DNA from: an uncultured Holophagaceae bacterium
GTDB taxonomy: Bacteria > Acidobacteriota > Holophagae > Holophagales > Holophagaceae
DNA length: 64,000 nucleotides
Assembly: GCA_903913215.1 (NCBI GenBank)
Contig: CAIWKE010000003.1
Location: 310,001-374,000 of the forward strand
Reading direction: 5' to 3'
Part shown: one piece after another, positions 8,472 to 17,016 of the stretch
How positions within the stretch are numbered: position 1 is the stretch's first letter
Layout: the number at the start of each line of letters is the position of its first letter
Position numbers and translations under genes: made by a program
Notes under the pieces: generated by a model
Seen by the model: the letters and a program-made list of their open reading frames with translations, nothing else
Databases searched by the model: none
Told to the model about the DNA's origin: nothing

Positions 8472-9551
8472 TCAGAAGCGCCCCTTCAGGGAGTGGGCAT
8501 AGCCCGTCAGCTCCACGTAGGCTTCACCCACGTCATGGCCGCCCGGGTCCAGCACCCGACAGGCGCCTTCCCAGTAGGTGATGCCGGTGCTGCGGCCCGT
8601 GCGCAGCTCCTGATCCTCCAGCAGAGGCACCAGGGTGAAGCGCTCGCCCCAGGCTTCCAACTCCAGGGGTAACGGATAGGTCGCCCCGTTGCGGGGGCTC
8701 TTCCAGCTCCCCTTGGGGCTCATGCCGAAAGCGTGGGTGCTCCTGCGTAGGTGCCCCTGGGAATCCACCTCCGACAGAGTCGAGAAAGGATCCTGGCTGC
8801 CGTCCGCGTGGCGGAGGCGATAGACCATGAGGCTGCGACCATCCCACAGCTGGATGCCCGCCCAGTCCCAGCCCACTTGGTTGGCATCAAGCTGGTTGGA
8901 GCTGAACTCATGGTCCATCCAGCCCTGGCCCTGCACCGTCAGCTGGGTGCCCTCGGGCAGGCGGAGCGAGCCCTGGGCCCGGAGCCGGGGGAAGGTGATG
9001 TAGTGGCTGGCCGCCGTGGGGTCCGCACCCTTCCGGCTGACCCCGTTCTCCCCGAAGACGACCGGCGGCGTCGTGGGATCGAGCCTCAGATCTAGTACCG
9101 CCCCCCGCACCGAGAGGTGCAGCTGGATCCGCCCCACGGCGTCCTGCTCCGCCTTCCAGTCCTGCTGGAAGACCTCCAGCTTCGTGCCAGAAGCACCCGC
9201 CAGCAGCCCCGCACGGTCCAGCCGCTCATCCACCAGGAAGCGGTGGCCCACCTCGTCCGTGAGGGCCGCGTGGGCCAGGTGGAGCTGGTCTGTGCGCCAG
9301 GCGCGGAGGCCCTTCCAGGCTCCAGGCGGGCTGGCCTGCCGGAAGAAAGTGAGCTGGTAGCCGAAGCGGCGGCCTTCCGGCGTGCGCAGGTGCCCTGTGA
9401 AATACCACCACTCCGTGCGGAAGCCCGGGTGGCTGCCGTGGTCCCGGGGGAACTGGAACGCATAGCCTGGCTTGGCCTCGGTGAAGGCCTGCCCCACCAG
9501 GGGCTGGAACGGCAGCAGCAGGGTCAGCAGGGTCAACAGCCACATCCTCAT
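8472..9551 (-). CDS. AttH/CrtC-like lipocalin-domain protein of an ABC operon
   Basis: 359 residues with a Sec signal peptide (MRMWLLTLLTLLLPFQPLVG) and the family signature FPRDHGSHPGFRTEWWYFTGHL followed by FGYQLTFFRQ. These mark the hydroxyneurosporene synthase/AttH two-lipocalin fold. Family members bind or hydrate hydrophobic isoprenoids, and AttH-type members sit beside FtsX-like ABC exporters. Here the start codon overlaps the permease stop (ATGA), so it is the third gene of a coupled ATPase-permease-lipocalin operon. I infer that it accepts a lipophilic substrate extracted by the transporter; the ligand is unknown. Confidence 0.85.
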   Translation of the reverse strand: MRMWLLTLLTLLLPFQPLVGQAFTEAKPGYAFQFPRDHGSHPGFRTEWWYFTGHLRTPEGRRFGYQLTFFRQASPPGAWKGLRAWRTDQLHLAHAALTDEVGHRFLVDERLDRAGLLAGASGTKLEVFQQDWKAEQDAVGRIQLHLSVRGAVLDLRLDPTTPPVVFGENGVSRKGADPTAASHYITFPRLRAQGSLRLPEGTQLTVQGQGWMDHEFSSNQLDANQVGWDWAGIQLWDGRSLMVYRLRHADGSQDPFSTLSEVDSQGHLRRSTHAFGMSPKGSWKSPRNGATYPLPLELEAWGERFTLVPLLEDQELRTGRSTGITYWEGACRVLDPGGHDVGEAYVELTGYAHSLKGRF

Positions 9552-12112
9552 GCGCCCTCCTCCACTTCGCGGTCCGCCCCCAGGCGCGCGCCCCAGCGGG
9601 CCGTGGGCCAGAGGACCAGCACCGCCGCGCCCAGGGTGGCCAGGACGATGAGGGTCAGGAAGGCGCCGGGCACCGTGAACGACAGGGTCCAGCCGAAGAC
9701 CTGGGGGTTCAGCACGTCCACCAGGATGCGCGCCAGGAGGAGCCCAAGGCCTAGACCCGCCAGCAGGCCCGCCAGGGTCACGCCCAGGCCCTCCAGCAGC
9801 AGGATGGTCGTGAGCTCCCCCCCGGTGGCGCCCATGGCCCGCAGCGACCAGATCTCGCCCCGCCGGGCCAGGGCCAGGCCCGTGAGGCCCTGGGCCAGAC
9901 CCAGAACCGCCACCAGCAGGCCGATAGCCTCCAGGGCGTAGGTGAGGGCGAAGGTCTGGCGGAAGATGGTGGTGACCTGATCGCGCAGGGCGCGGTTGCT
10001 GCGGATCTGCAGGCCCGGCTGCTCGCGCCGCAGCCGCGCCGCCACGGCCTCGGGCTCGACGCCGGGTTTGAGGTACAGCGCCACGCTGGCCACCCGCTCG
10101 TCCCCGAACCAGGCCAGGAAGACCGGCCGGTCCAGGATCAGGCTGCCCCGCTCGTTCCCATAGTCCGCGAGGATGCCCCGCACGGTGACCCGGCGCGGCC
10201 CGCCCGGTGCGGGCAGCTCCAGCACCTCGCCCAGCTTCACGCCAAAATGGCGGCTGAAGGTTTCCGACACCAGCACACCAGGATCCCGGGTGCCGCCCGC
10301 ACGCATGGCCAACAGAGGGCCGGGAAAGGGACCGCCCGCGGCCAGGATCAAGCCACCGCGCGCCGCCTGGATCCCCATGTCACCGGCACCGAGGAAGGTG
10401 GGGCGGCCCCGGAAGCTGATGGGCAGCATCTGGAAGCGGTCGGCCGCAACCACATCCGGGTCCGAAGCCAGGCGGTTCGCTGTGGCTGGGCCCATGCGGT
10501 GCTGGGAACCCGCGCCTGCGGCGCCAATGGGGGCCGCGTAGAGATCCGCCCGCAGGCTGCTGCCGATCCAGACCAGCACGGTGTGTTCAAAGCTCTGCAC
10601 CATGACGCCCATGCCCGCCGCCATGCCCACGGCCACGGCCAGGGCCGCGGCGGCGAAGCCATGGCGCCCCGTGGGCCGCAGCAGTGGCCGCAGGGCCAGA
10701 CGCAACCGCCAGCTGCGGGTGAAACGGCCAGGCTGACCCAGCAGACTGAGGCAGGCCACGGCCAGCAGGGAGCCCCCCAGCAGGGCCAGGGCGGAACCCA
10801 CGTAGGCATGCCAGGCCACGCCTGGCGCCGCATGGATGCCGTAGGCCAGCGCCGCGCCCAGAGCCAGGATCAAGGCCCCGGCCAGACCCAGGTGCCCCGT
10901 GCGCAGGGGCGGCGGTCCCCCGTCCCGGGCCAGCAGCTGCACCGGCGGCGTGAGGGCGGCGCGCCGGGCGGGCACCCAGGCGGCGGCCAGGCTGGCGAGG
11001 GTGCCAATCCCCAGCGCCAGCAGGGCCTCGCCCCCGTGGATGCCAGCCCACTGCGCAGCGCTTGCGCCATAGAGGGCATTCACGGTCTGGCTCACGGCCC
11101 GCACGCTGCCCTGGGCCAGCACCCAGCCCAGACCCAGGCCCAGCAGGCTGCCCAAGGGGCCCAGCAGGGCGGCCTCGCCCAGCACCAGCCGTGTGATGGC
11201 GGCGGGGGGGTGGCCCAGGGCCCGCAGGGTGGCCCAGGTCTCCCGGCGCCGGTTCACGGAGGCGTCGAAGGCCTGGAAGAGCAGGTAGGCCCCCACAACG
11301 AGCGCAATGAGGCTGAGGATCGTGAGGTTGAAGCGGAAGGCGGCGGTCATGGTGCGGCCGCTTTCCGCCCGCTGCTCGGGGGGTTCCAGCACCAGGCCCC
11401 GGGGCAGCAGGGCCAGGGCCCGGGCCTCCAGCTCCGCCGTGGCGATGCCCGGACGACGCCCCCACTCCAGGCGGTCCAGCTCCCCTTCCCGCCCCAGCAG
11501 GTGCTGGGCGGCGGGCAGGTCCATCACCAGGAGGTTGCGCTGGAGCCGGGGCCGGTTGGGCGCGTCCGGCAGGATGCCCGCCACCCGCAGGCGCACCGGC
11601 CGCTCCTGCACGAAGCCCTCCAGCACCGAGCCTTCCCGCAGACCTTCGGCAGCCAGGGCCGCCGAGATCAGGACGGCCTCGGGATCCTGGAGCAGGTGGT
11701 AGAACCCTTCGTCGGCCCCGCTGCGCGGCTCCATGGACGTCTCAGTCGGAGCCTCGCCCGCCGCCGAGCCCAGGCCCACCAGATCCAGGCCCATGAGCTG
11801 GAAGCCTTCGAGTGTGCCCTTCCGGGCGAAGCTGCCTTCCACCACAGGGCGCATCCAGCCCCACTGGGTGAGGGGCAGCAGGGCGCGGAGTTCGGGCTCG
11901 CGCAGGGGACCGGCCTCGGCCCGCAGGATGAGGTCCGAGCCCTGCCCCACGCCGCGGGTGAACTGCTCGAAGCTGGCCACTGCCGCCCGATTGGCCAGGC
12001 GGATGGACAGGAATACCGCCACGCCCAGGGCCACGGCCGCCAGGGTCAGGAGCGTCCGGCCCCACTCCAGGAGCAGGGCCCGGAGGATGAGCCGACGGGC
12101 CAGCCAGCTCAA
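9548..12112 (-). CDS. FtsX-family ABC transporter permease
   Basis: 854 residues with the arrangement of large FtsX/MacB-type permeases. It has an N-terminal membrane helix (LLTLAAVALGVAVFLSIRLA), a large periplasmic domain, a cluster of helices around residues 260-450, a second periplasmic domain, and three C-terminal helices. The start is a TTG whose bases overlap the TGA of the ATPase gene (TTGA, 12109-12112), implying coupled translation. Such permeases use mechanotransmission to extract lipids or lipoproteins from the inner membrane. The attached lipocalin gene suggests a hydrophobic cargo. Confidence 0.9.
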   Translation of the reverse strand: MSWLARRLILRALLLEWGRTLLTLAAVALGVAVFLSIRLANRAAVASFEQFTRGVGQGSDLILRAEAGPLREPELRALLPLTQWGWMRPVVEGSFARKGTLEGFQLMGLDLVGLGSAAGEAPTETSMEPRSGADEGFYHLLQDPEAVLISAALAAEGLREGSVLEGFVQERPVRLRVAGILPDAPNRPRLQRNLLVMDLPAAQHLLGREGELDRLEWGRRPGIATAELEARALALLPRGLVLEPPEQRAESGRTMTAAFRFNLTILSLIALVVGAYLLFQAFDASVNRRRETWATLRALGHPPAAITRLVLGEAALLGPLGSLLGLGLGWVLAQGSVRAVSQTVNALYGASAAQWAGIHGGEALLALGIGTLASLAAAWVPARRAALTPPVQLLARDGGPPPLRTGHLGLAGALILALGAALAYGIHAAPGVAWHAYVGSALALLGGSLLAVACLSLLGQPGRFTRSWRLRLALRPLLRPTGRHGFAAAALAVAVGMAAGMGVMVQSFEHTVLVWIGSSLRADLYAAPIGAAGAGSQHRMGPATANRLASDPDVVAADRFQMLPISFRGRPTFLGAGDMGIQAARGGLILAAGGPFPGPLLAMRAGGTRDPGVLVSETFSRHFGVKLGEVLELPAPGGPRRVTVRGILADYGNERGSLILDRPVFLAWFGDERVASVALYLKPGVEPEAVAARLRREQPGLQIRSNRALRDQVTTIFRQTFALTYALEAIGLLVAVLGLAQGLTGLALARRGEIWSLRAMGATGGELTTILLLEGLGVTLAGLLAGLGLGLLLARILVDVLNPQVFGWTLSFTVPGAFLTLIVLATLGAAVLVLWPTARWGARLGADREVEEGA

Positions 12113-12795
12113 AGGGCGGCGTCCTGGATGCGGCTGTCGTCCAGGAAGCGGCCATCCTCCATGCGCAGGATGCGATGGCAGATGCCCGCGGCCGCTTCGG
12201 AGTGGGTGACCATGATGAGGGCCGACCCCTCCTGTTCCGTGAGCTCCGCCAGCAGCTCGAGCACAGCCTGGCCCGAGGCCCGGTCCAGATTGCCCGTGGG
12301 CTCATCTGCCAGCAGCACCGCAGGTCGGGCGGCCAGGGCCCGGGCCACGGCCACGCGCTGCATCTCGCCCCCGGAGAGTTCCGCAGGCCAGGCCTCGGCC
12401 CGGTGCTCCAGCCCCACAGCCAGGATGAGGGCGGCGCAGCGCTCGTGAATCTCGGCCTCGGGCCACTTCAGCATGCGCAGCGGCAGCTCAATGTTTTCCG
12501 CGGCGCTGAGGGTGGGGATCAGGTGGAAGAACTGGAAGATGGTGCCCAGCCGAGTCCGCCGGAGCTGTGAAAGGCGCACGGGGCTGGCCAGATGGAAGGG
12601 CTCCCCGTCCAGGGAGAGGGCCCCCTCATCGGGCCGGTCCAGGCCCCCCAGGAGGTTCAGGAAGGTGGTCTTCCCACACCCGGATGGGCCCAGCAGCGCG
12701 ATGCGCTCGCCCGCCTCCACATCCAGATCCAGGCCCCGGATCACCCAGCGGGAGCCGAACTGCCTCCCCACGCCTCGAGCCTGCAAGACCGCCAC
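12109..12795 (-). CDS. ABC transporter ATP-binding protein (LolD/MacB class)
   Basis: 228 residues: Walker A GPSGCGKTT (about residues 36-44), signature LSGGEMQR, Walker B VLLADEPTGNLD and switch His in MVTHSE. The start is GTG with AGGGGGG upstream. It is the first gene of the ATPase-permease-lipocalin operon and overlaps the permease by 4 nt. The class powers FtsX-type permeases acting on lipids, lipoproteins or peptides. Confidence 0.94.
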   Translation of the reverse strand: MAVLQARGVGRQFGSRWVIRGLDLDVEAGERIALLGPSGCGKTTFLNLLGGLDRPDEGALSLDGEPFHLASPVRLSQLRRTRLGTIFQFFHLIPTLSAAENIELPLRMLKWPEAEIHERCAALILAVGLEHRAEAWPAELSGGEMQRVAVARALAARPAVLLADEPTGNLDRASGQAVLELLAELTEQEGSALIMVTHSEAAAGICHRILRMEDGRFLDDSRIQDAAL

Positions 12796-12852
12796 GGCAA
12801 CCCCCCTGGCCCACTCTAGCGGAGCCGGAGGGTCGCCACAGAGATGTCCAGC

Positions 12853-13251
12853 TTATTCAGCCTTCCTCTTGAGCTTCAGGGCTCCGCTGGCCATGGGGGA
12901 ACTCCACGTGCCCTCCATGCTCGTGCCATCCTCGGAGACCGTGGCCTCGAAGTCCATGGTGGACTCCGGCACCTTCAGCTTGAGGCCCTTCACCTTCGCC
13001 TTGCTGAAGCTGTCTGAGAAGTCACCCACGGCAGTGCCGAACCAGGTGGACTCGCCCTTGAGGGTGTCCCCGGCGCTGGACTTGATGGTGACCGTCAGCT
13101 TGCCCCCGACCTGATCGAATTCCCAGCGGCCCTCCCAGGCGCCCACCAGCTTGGTGGCCAGGGCGGCGTCCTCGGCCGGGCCGGCCGGAGCCGCTGGAGC
13201 CAGGGCCACCAGACTTACAGCCAACAAAGCGAACCGAGCCGTCTTCCACAT
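12853..13251 (-). CDS. Hypothetical exported protein
   Basis: 132 residues from the ATG at 13251, chosen because GGAGG lies 7 nt before it and a Sec signal peptide (MWKTARFALLAVSLVALAPA) begins there. The mature part reads as a small beta-rich domain: AWEGRWEFDQVGGKLTVTIK, GESTWFGTAVGDFSDSF, and a final SMEGTWSSPMASGALKLKR. The alternating G/W-T/S pattern is like lipocalin-type extracellular proteins, but no family is assigned. It lies 57 bp upstream of the ABC operon on the same strand, so co-transcription is possible. Confidence 0.65.
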   Translation of the reverse strand: MWKTARFALLAVSLVALAPAAPAGPAEDAALATKLVGAWEGRWEFDQVGGKLTVTIKSSAGDTLKGESTWFGTAVGDFSDSFSKAKVKGLKLKVPESTMDFEATVSEDGTSMEGTWSSPMASGALKLKRKAE

Positions 13252-13322
13252 GGGCAATCCTCCGATGGCGACGAGTGTAGCCACCCCGAGGGCGGCTGGA
13301 TAGAGAAGCCACAGCCCGCAGG

Positions 13323-14156
13323 CTAGCGCGGGAGCTTGCCCTCGATGCGCTCCAGGCGCTGCCGGAACTGGTGAGTCAGCTCTTCCACCTTCTCGTGGAG
13401 ATGGGCGATCTCCAGCTCAGCCTTGACGTTGATCTCGTACTCAACGTCGTCGCGGATGTGGTCCTTGGCGGCCTGCCGATTCTGGGCCAGGAGGACGAGG
13501 ATGGACAGGATGATGGCCTCCAGGGACACCACCATGGTGAGGAAGCCGAATGGATAGGGATCGAAGGAGGCACGCTTGCTGACATTCAGATAGATCCAGA
13601 CGGCGAACCAGCCAGCGTTCAGCAACAGGAAGGTCATGCTGCCGGAGAAGTTGGCGATCCAGTCCGTGAGCTTTTCCAGCAGGGAGCGCTGATCGTCGAT
13701 CTCATCCTGGACGTTGCGGGCCACGCGGGTGCGCAGGAGGAGGTCCGCCTTGCGGGTCATGGCGCCCATGGCCCCCAGCAGGTGGAGGGCCGCTTCGGGT
13801 TTCTTGGTCACCAGCAGCAGCAGGTCCTCCCGGTCCAGTTCCAGTAGTTCCGTGGACACCAGGGCCCGGGCCGTGGCCGAGCGGGGCCCCGCATCCAGCA
13901 TGGCCAGCTCGCCGAAGACATCGCCGCGGTGGCGCGCCGTGAGGATGATCTTCTGCCCCGCCCGGTCCACCACGGAGATCTCCATCTCCCCGGAGGTGAC
14001 GATGTACATGGCATCGCCCGCATCCCCGGCTTCGAAAATGGTCTCGCCGGCCTGCAGCGTCTTCAAGTCCACGGCCTCGGCCAGGAGGGCCATCTCCTCG
14101 GCGCCCAGGGCCGCGAACAGGGGCAGATCGGCCAGGATTTCAGCGGCAGCGGCCAT
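13323..14156 (-). CDS. Cyclic nucleotide-binding domain / DUF1003 membrane protein
   Basis: 277 residues from the ATG at 14156 (GAGGAG upstream). Residues ~5-120 form a cNMP-binding domain (ADLPLFAALGAEEMALLAEA, GDAGDAMYIVTSGEMEISVV, GELAMLDAGPRSATARA). A DUF1003 module follows with two membrane helices (MTFLLLNAGWFAVWIYLNV and FLTMVVSLEAIILSILVLLA) and a C-terminal coiled coil. The RSATARA phosphate-binding cassette looks intact, so nucleotide binding is plausible. Its role, perhaps nucleotide-controlled membrane function, is unknown. Divergent from the ThrE-type exporter. Confidence 0.85.
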   Translation of the reverse strand: MAAAAEILADLPLFAALGAEEMALLAEAVDLKTLQAGETIFEAGDAGDAMYIVTSGEMEISVVDRAGQKIILTARHRGDVFGELAMLDAGPRSATARALVSTELLELDREDLLLLVTKKPEAALHLLGAMGAMTRKADLLLRTRVARNVQDEIDDQRSLLEKLTDWIANFSGSMTFLLLNAGWFAVWIYLNVSKRASFDPYPFGFLTMVVSLEAIILSILVLLAQNRQAAKDHIRDDVEYEINVKAELEIAHLHEKVEELTHQFRQRLERIEGKLPR

Positions 14157-14248
14157 GGATGGGGCTCCTCGGGGAAGACTAAGCGACACCTAGCATACCG
14201 TCCGACCCCCGGCTGCCTCCGGCCCGGTAGGGCATACTGAGCCAGTCC

Positions 14249-15040
14249 ATGTCTGAACCACCGCACCTCCCCATGACCGAGCCGCAGCAGCGGGAGATCA
14301 CCCGCCTCTGTGTGGAGTCGGGCCTGCGCCTCATGCAGCACGGCGCTGAAAGCGCCCTCATCGAAAGCCTCTCGTGCCGCCTGGGCTTGGCCTTGGGTGT
14401 GCGGAGCGTGGAGGTGGCAGTCATGGCCAACGCCCTCATCCTCACGACCCTCGGCGCGGACCACTGCATCACGACGGTGCGCCGGAGCGCGGACCGGGGC
14501 ATCAACATGCACGTCATCACCGAGGTGCAGCGGGCCATTCTGGAGGTCGAGGAGGGCCGCCTGGACCCCGCCTCGTACCGGGCCGCCTTGGAAGCCGTGC
14601 AGCCCCTGCGCTACCCGCGCTGGCTGCTCTCCCTGGTCATTGGGCTGTCCTGCGCCTGCTTCGCCCGCCTCGCCGAAGCCGATGTTGAAGCCTGCGGCCT
14701 GGTGTTCCTGGCCTCGGGCCTGGCGATGTACGTGCGGCTGCGGCTGGCGAAGCTGCACTTCAGCCCTCTCCTCACCTTTTTCGCCTCGGCCTTCGTGGCC
14801 ACTTCCCTGGCCGGCCTGGGCCTGCTGCTGAAGCTCACCCTCACACCGCGCATCGCCCTGGCCACCTGCGTGCTGTTCCTGGTGCCGGGCTTTCCGCTCA
14901 TCAACGGCGTGTCGGACATGGTGAAGGGCTACTCGAACATCGGCCTGGCTCGCCTCGCCTGGGCGACTCTGCTATCGGCAGCCTCCTGCGGCGGCATCCT
15001 GCTGGCCATGACGGTCTGGAAGTTGTGGGGTTGGCCATGA
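14249..15040 (+). CDS. Threonine/serine exporter ThrE-type, N-terminal half (YjjP-like)
   Basis: 263 residues with a cytosolic N-terminal domain (ITRLCVESGLRLMQHGAESA, typical ThrE/YjjP) and four to five membrane helices, ending KGYSNIGLARLAWATLLSAASCGGILLA. The LVPGFPLINGVSDMVKG segment is the conserved pore-region motif of the family. The partner half is encoded immediately downstream with an ATGA overlap, so the two chains probably form one exporter of small amino acids or dicarboxylates. A CATACT box lies 10 nt before the ATG. Confidence 0.85.
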   Translation: MSEPPHLPMTEPQQREITRLCVESGLRLMQHGAESALIESLSCRLGLALGVRSVEVAVMANALILTTLGADHCITTVRRSADRGINMHVITEVQRAILEVEEGRLDPASYRAALEAVQPLRYPRWLLSLVIGLSCACFARLAEADVEACGLVFLASGLAMYVRLRLAKLHFSPLLTFFASAFVATSLAGLGLLLKLTLTPRIALATCVLFLVPGFPLINGVSDMVKGYSNIGLARLAWATLLSAASCGGILLAMTVWKLWGWP

Positions 15041-15501
15041 ACCTGCTCCTCGGCCTGCTGAGCAACATGTTGCTTGCCGCCATTCCTGCCGCGGGTTTCG
15101 GCATGTCCTTCAACGTGCCCAGGCGGGTGCTCCTCTGGTGCGCCGCGGGCGGCGCCCTGGGCCGCGGTCTGCGCTTCCTTCTGCTGAGGACCGGCATGCC
15201 CATCCCGTGGGCCACCTTGCTGGCCGCGGCGGCCGTGAGTTCCCTGGGGGTCTACGCCGCCCAGCGCCTCCGGGCCCACCCCAAGGTCTTCACCGTGGCG
15301 GCCATGATCCCGATGATCCCCGGCGTGCCCATCTACACCGCGCTCATCGCCCTCATCGAGATCCAGCGCCGGGGCCTCACCAACGAGCTGCTCTCCACTG
15401 CGCTCAGCTCCGCCCTGCTCTCGGTCTTCATCGTGGCCGCCCTGGCCATCGGCCTAGCCCTGCCCGGCCTCCTCTTCTACCGGCGACGTCCCGTCGTGTG
15501 A
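15037..15501 (+). CDS. Threonine/serine exporter ThrE-type, C-terminal half (YjjB-like)
   Basis: 154 residues, four to five hydrophobic helices. The motif VAAMIPMIPGVPIYTALIAL mirrors the PGFPLINGV motif of the upstream half, as expected for the two pseudo-repeats of this transporter family. The ATG at 15037 overlaps the upstream TGA. The gene ends convergently with truB, and a diverged palindromic repeat lies between the two stops. Confidence 0.85.
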   Translation: MNLLLGLLSNMLLAAIPAAGFGMSFNVPRRVLLWCAAGGALGRGLRFLLLRTGMPIPWATLLAAAAVSSLGVYAAQRLRAHPKVFTVAAMIPMIPGVPIYTALIALIEIQRRGLTNELLSTALSSALLSVFIVAALAIGLALPGLLFYRRRPVV

Positions 15502-15527
15502 GCGGAACCTGCTGCAAAAAGGAAGAA

Positions 15528-15584
15528 ATCCACCACGAAGTCACGAAAACACGTTTGTGTCTTCGAGTCTTAGCGGTGGATCAG
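15528..15584. repeat. Interspersed palindromic repeat, CACGAAGA subfamily (diverged)
   Basis: The left arm begins ATCCACCACGAAGTCACGAA. The right arm TGTCTTCGAGTCTTAGCGGTGGAT is its imperfect reverse complement, with a very short loop. It is placed between the convergent stops of the ThrE-type exporter (15501) and truB (15607), a position suited to a bidirectional terminator. Mismatches in both arms suggest an old copy. Confidence 0.75.
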
Positions 15585-15606
15585 TTGATCCTTGTCAGCC
15601 CCGGTC

Positions 15607-16503
15607 CTACAACCCGCCGCGCAGGTTGGCGAAGGTGCGCAGGCCCTCTTCGGTGGGCTTGAGCAGGGCCACCAGGCGCTCGTTGTGGAGTGCCCTCAAG
15701 GGGGCTCCGGGGTCCGGGAAGCCCTCGGGCAGGGCCCAGGCAGCGGGCAGGCTTTCACCCAGCTCGATGGCGCGACCGTGGCCCAGGCGCTCGGCCTCCT
15801 CGTCCGTGAGCAGGCGGGAAGGGCACCAGGGAAGCAGCTCCCTGCCCTGCACGAGGCCTTCCTGCCCCGCACCAGGATCCGCCCAGGGGCCGATGGCCGT
15901 GCGGCATAGGGCCTTCAGATGGGCGCCACAACCCAGGGCGCGGCCCAGCTCCCGGGCCAGGCTCCGCACGTAGTAGCCGCCCCGGCAGGTGAGTTCCAGG
16001 GTGCTGCTGCCGGGCAGGTCGTGGCTCAGCCAGCGGGCGGAGAGCAGGAAGACCCGGCAGGGCTTCATGATCACTTCCTCGCCCCGGTGGGCCTTCTTGT
16101 AGGCGGCCTCGCCGTCGATCTTCTTGGCGCTGGTGGCGGGGGGCACCTGTTCGGTCCAGCCCAGGAAGGGGGCCAGGGCGGATTCCAGGGCCTCCAGGCT
16201 GGGCGGGGCTCCGGCCAGCTCGGTGAGAGGCTTGCCATGCAGATCGCAGGTGTCCGTTTCCAGGCCCCAGGCCACCTCGGCCACATAGGTCTTGGGCAGG
16301 GGATGGAGCAGCTCCATGAGCCGCGTAGCCTGGCCCGCCAGCACCAGCAGGAGGCCCTCGGCAAAGGGATCCAGGGTGCCACCGTGGCCCAGGGCCAGCT
16401 TCTTCTGCCCAGCCTCGAAGGCCCGGCGCTTGAAGCCCCGGATGACGTCAAAGCTGCTCTGGCCCACGTCCTTGTGGACGAGGTGGATGCCCGCTTCGAC
16501 CAT
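15607..16503 (-). CDS. truB: tRNA pseudouridine-55 synthase
   Basis: Isomerises U55 to pseudouridine in the T-loop of tRNAs. 298 residues with the catalytic motif LGHGGTLDPFAEGLLLVLAG (Asp in GTLDP), YVAEVAWGLETDTCDLHG, and the later GGYYVRSLARELGRALGCGAHL. The ATG overlaps the rbfA stop by one base (TGATG), the usual rbfA-truB coupling of the nusA-infB neighbourhood, though infB itself is not here. It ends 11 bp past the weak palindromic repeat. Confidence 0.95.
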   Translation of the reverse strand: MVEAGIHLVHKDVGQSSFDVIRGFKRRAFEAGQKKLALGHGGTLDPFAEGLLLVLAGQATRLMELLHPLPKTYVAEVAWGLETDTCDLHGKPLTELAGAPPSLEALESALAPFLGWTEQVPPATSAKKIDGEAAYKKAHRGEEVIMKPCRVFLLSARWLSHDLPGSSTLELTCRGGYYVRSLARELGRALGCGAHLKALCRTAIGPWADPGAGQEGLVQGRELLPWCPSRLLTDEEAERLGHGRAIELGESLPAAWALPEGFPDPGAPLRALHNERLVALLKPTEEGLRTFANLRGGL

Positions 16504-16928
16504 CAGGCTTGGCTGTCCGGCGCAGGCGCCGCTTCAGTCCCTGCTTCGGGCTCGGGCTCCGGCGGCCGCGCCGCACGCTCCTGCTCCAGCTCCGCCAGCA
16601 GGGTCTCCATGTGGTTGCCCGCGTCCAGGGTGCTGTCCGGGAAGAAGCGCAACTCGGGCACCCGCTTCATCTTCAAGCGCGTGGCCAGCTGGCTGCGCAG
16701 GAAACCGGCCCCGCGGCCCAGGGCCTTGCGGGTCTGGGCGTCCTGGGCCTCCTGGTCGCCACCGGTGGGCGGCAGAACGGTGAAATAGACCTTGGCCACG
16801 CTGCGATCGCCAGACAGCCGGACGGCCGTAAGAGTCACGAAGCCCAGTTCGGGATCGCGCAGCTCCCGCTGGACCAGCGTGGAGAGGAGGAAGTGGACCT
16901 GATCTTCTAGACGTTCGGGGCGTAGCAT
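16503..16928 (-). CDS. rbfA: 30S ribosome-binding factor A
   Basis: Cold-shock and assembly factor needed for 16S rRNA 5' maturation. The start at 16928 (MLRPERLEDQVHFLLSTLVQ) is preferred because AAAGGA lies 5 nt before it; an in-frame TTG is 15 nt upstream. It has the KH-like core, REL(R)DPELGFVTLTAVRLSGD and AKVYFTVL, then RVPELRFFPDSTLDAGNHME near the end, all typical. The ~25-residue C-terminal tail is rich in Pro/Glu/Ala and beyond the usual domain. A TACAAT box (16949-16954, minus strand) is a likely -10. Confidence 0.93.
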   Translation of the reverse strand: MLRPERLEDQVHFLLSTLVQRELRDPELGFVTLTAVRLSGDRSVAKVYFTVLPPTGGDQEAQDAQTRKALGRGAGFLRSQLATRLKMKRVPELRFFPDSTLDAGNHMETLLAELEQERAARPPEPEPEAGTEAAPAPDSQA

Positions 16929-17016
16929 GTGGATCCTTTGCAACCGTCATTGTAGCCCACCCCCGCCCGGGCCGCCGATGCCCCCTCAGGCTATGCTTGG
17001 ACTTTAGAGGATTGCC

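Noticed and set aside
10247-12448. A very long open frame (over 700 codons) on the + strand
   Set aside because: It is antisense to the FtsX permease and ABC ATPase, both with clear family motifs. High G+C makes stop codons rare on the opposite strand, so this is a shadow.
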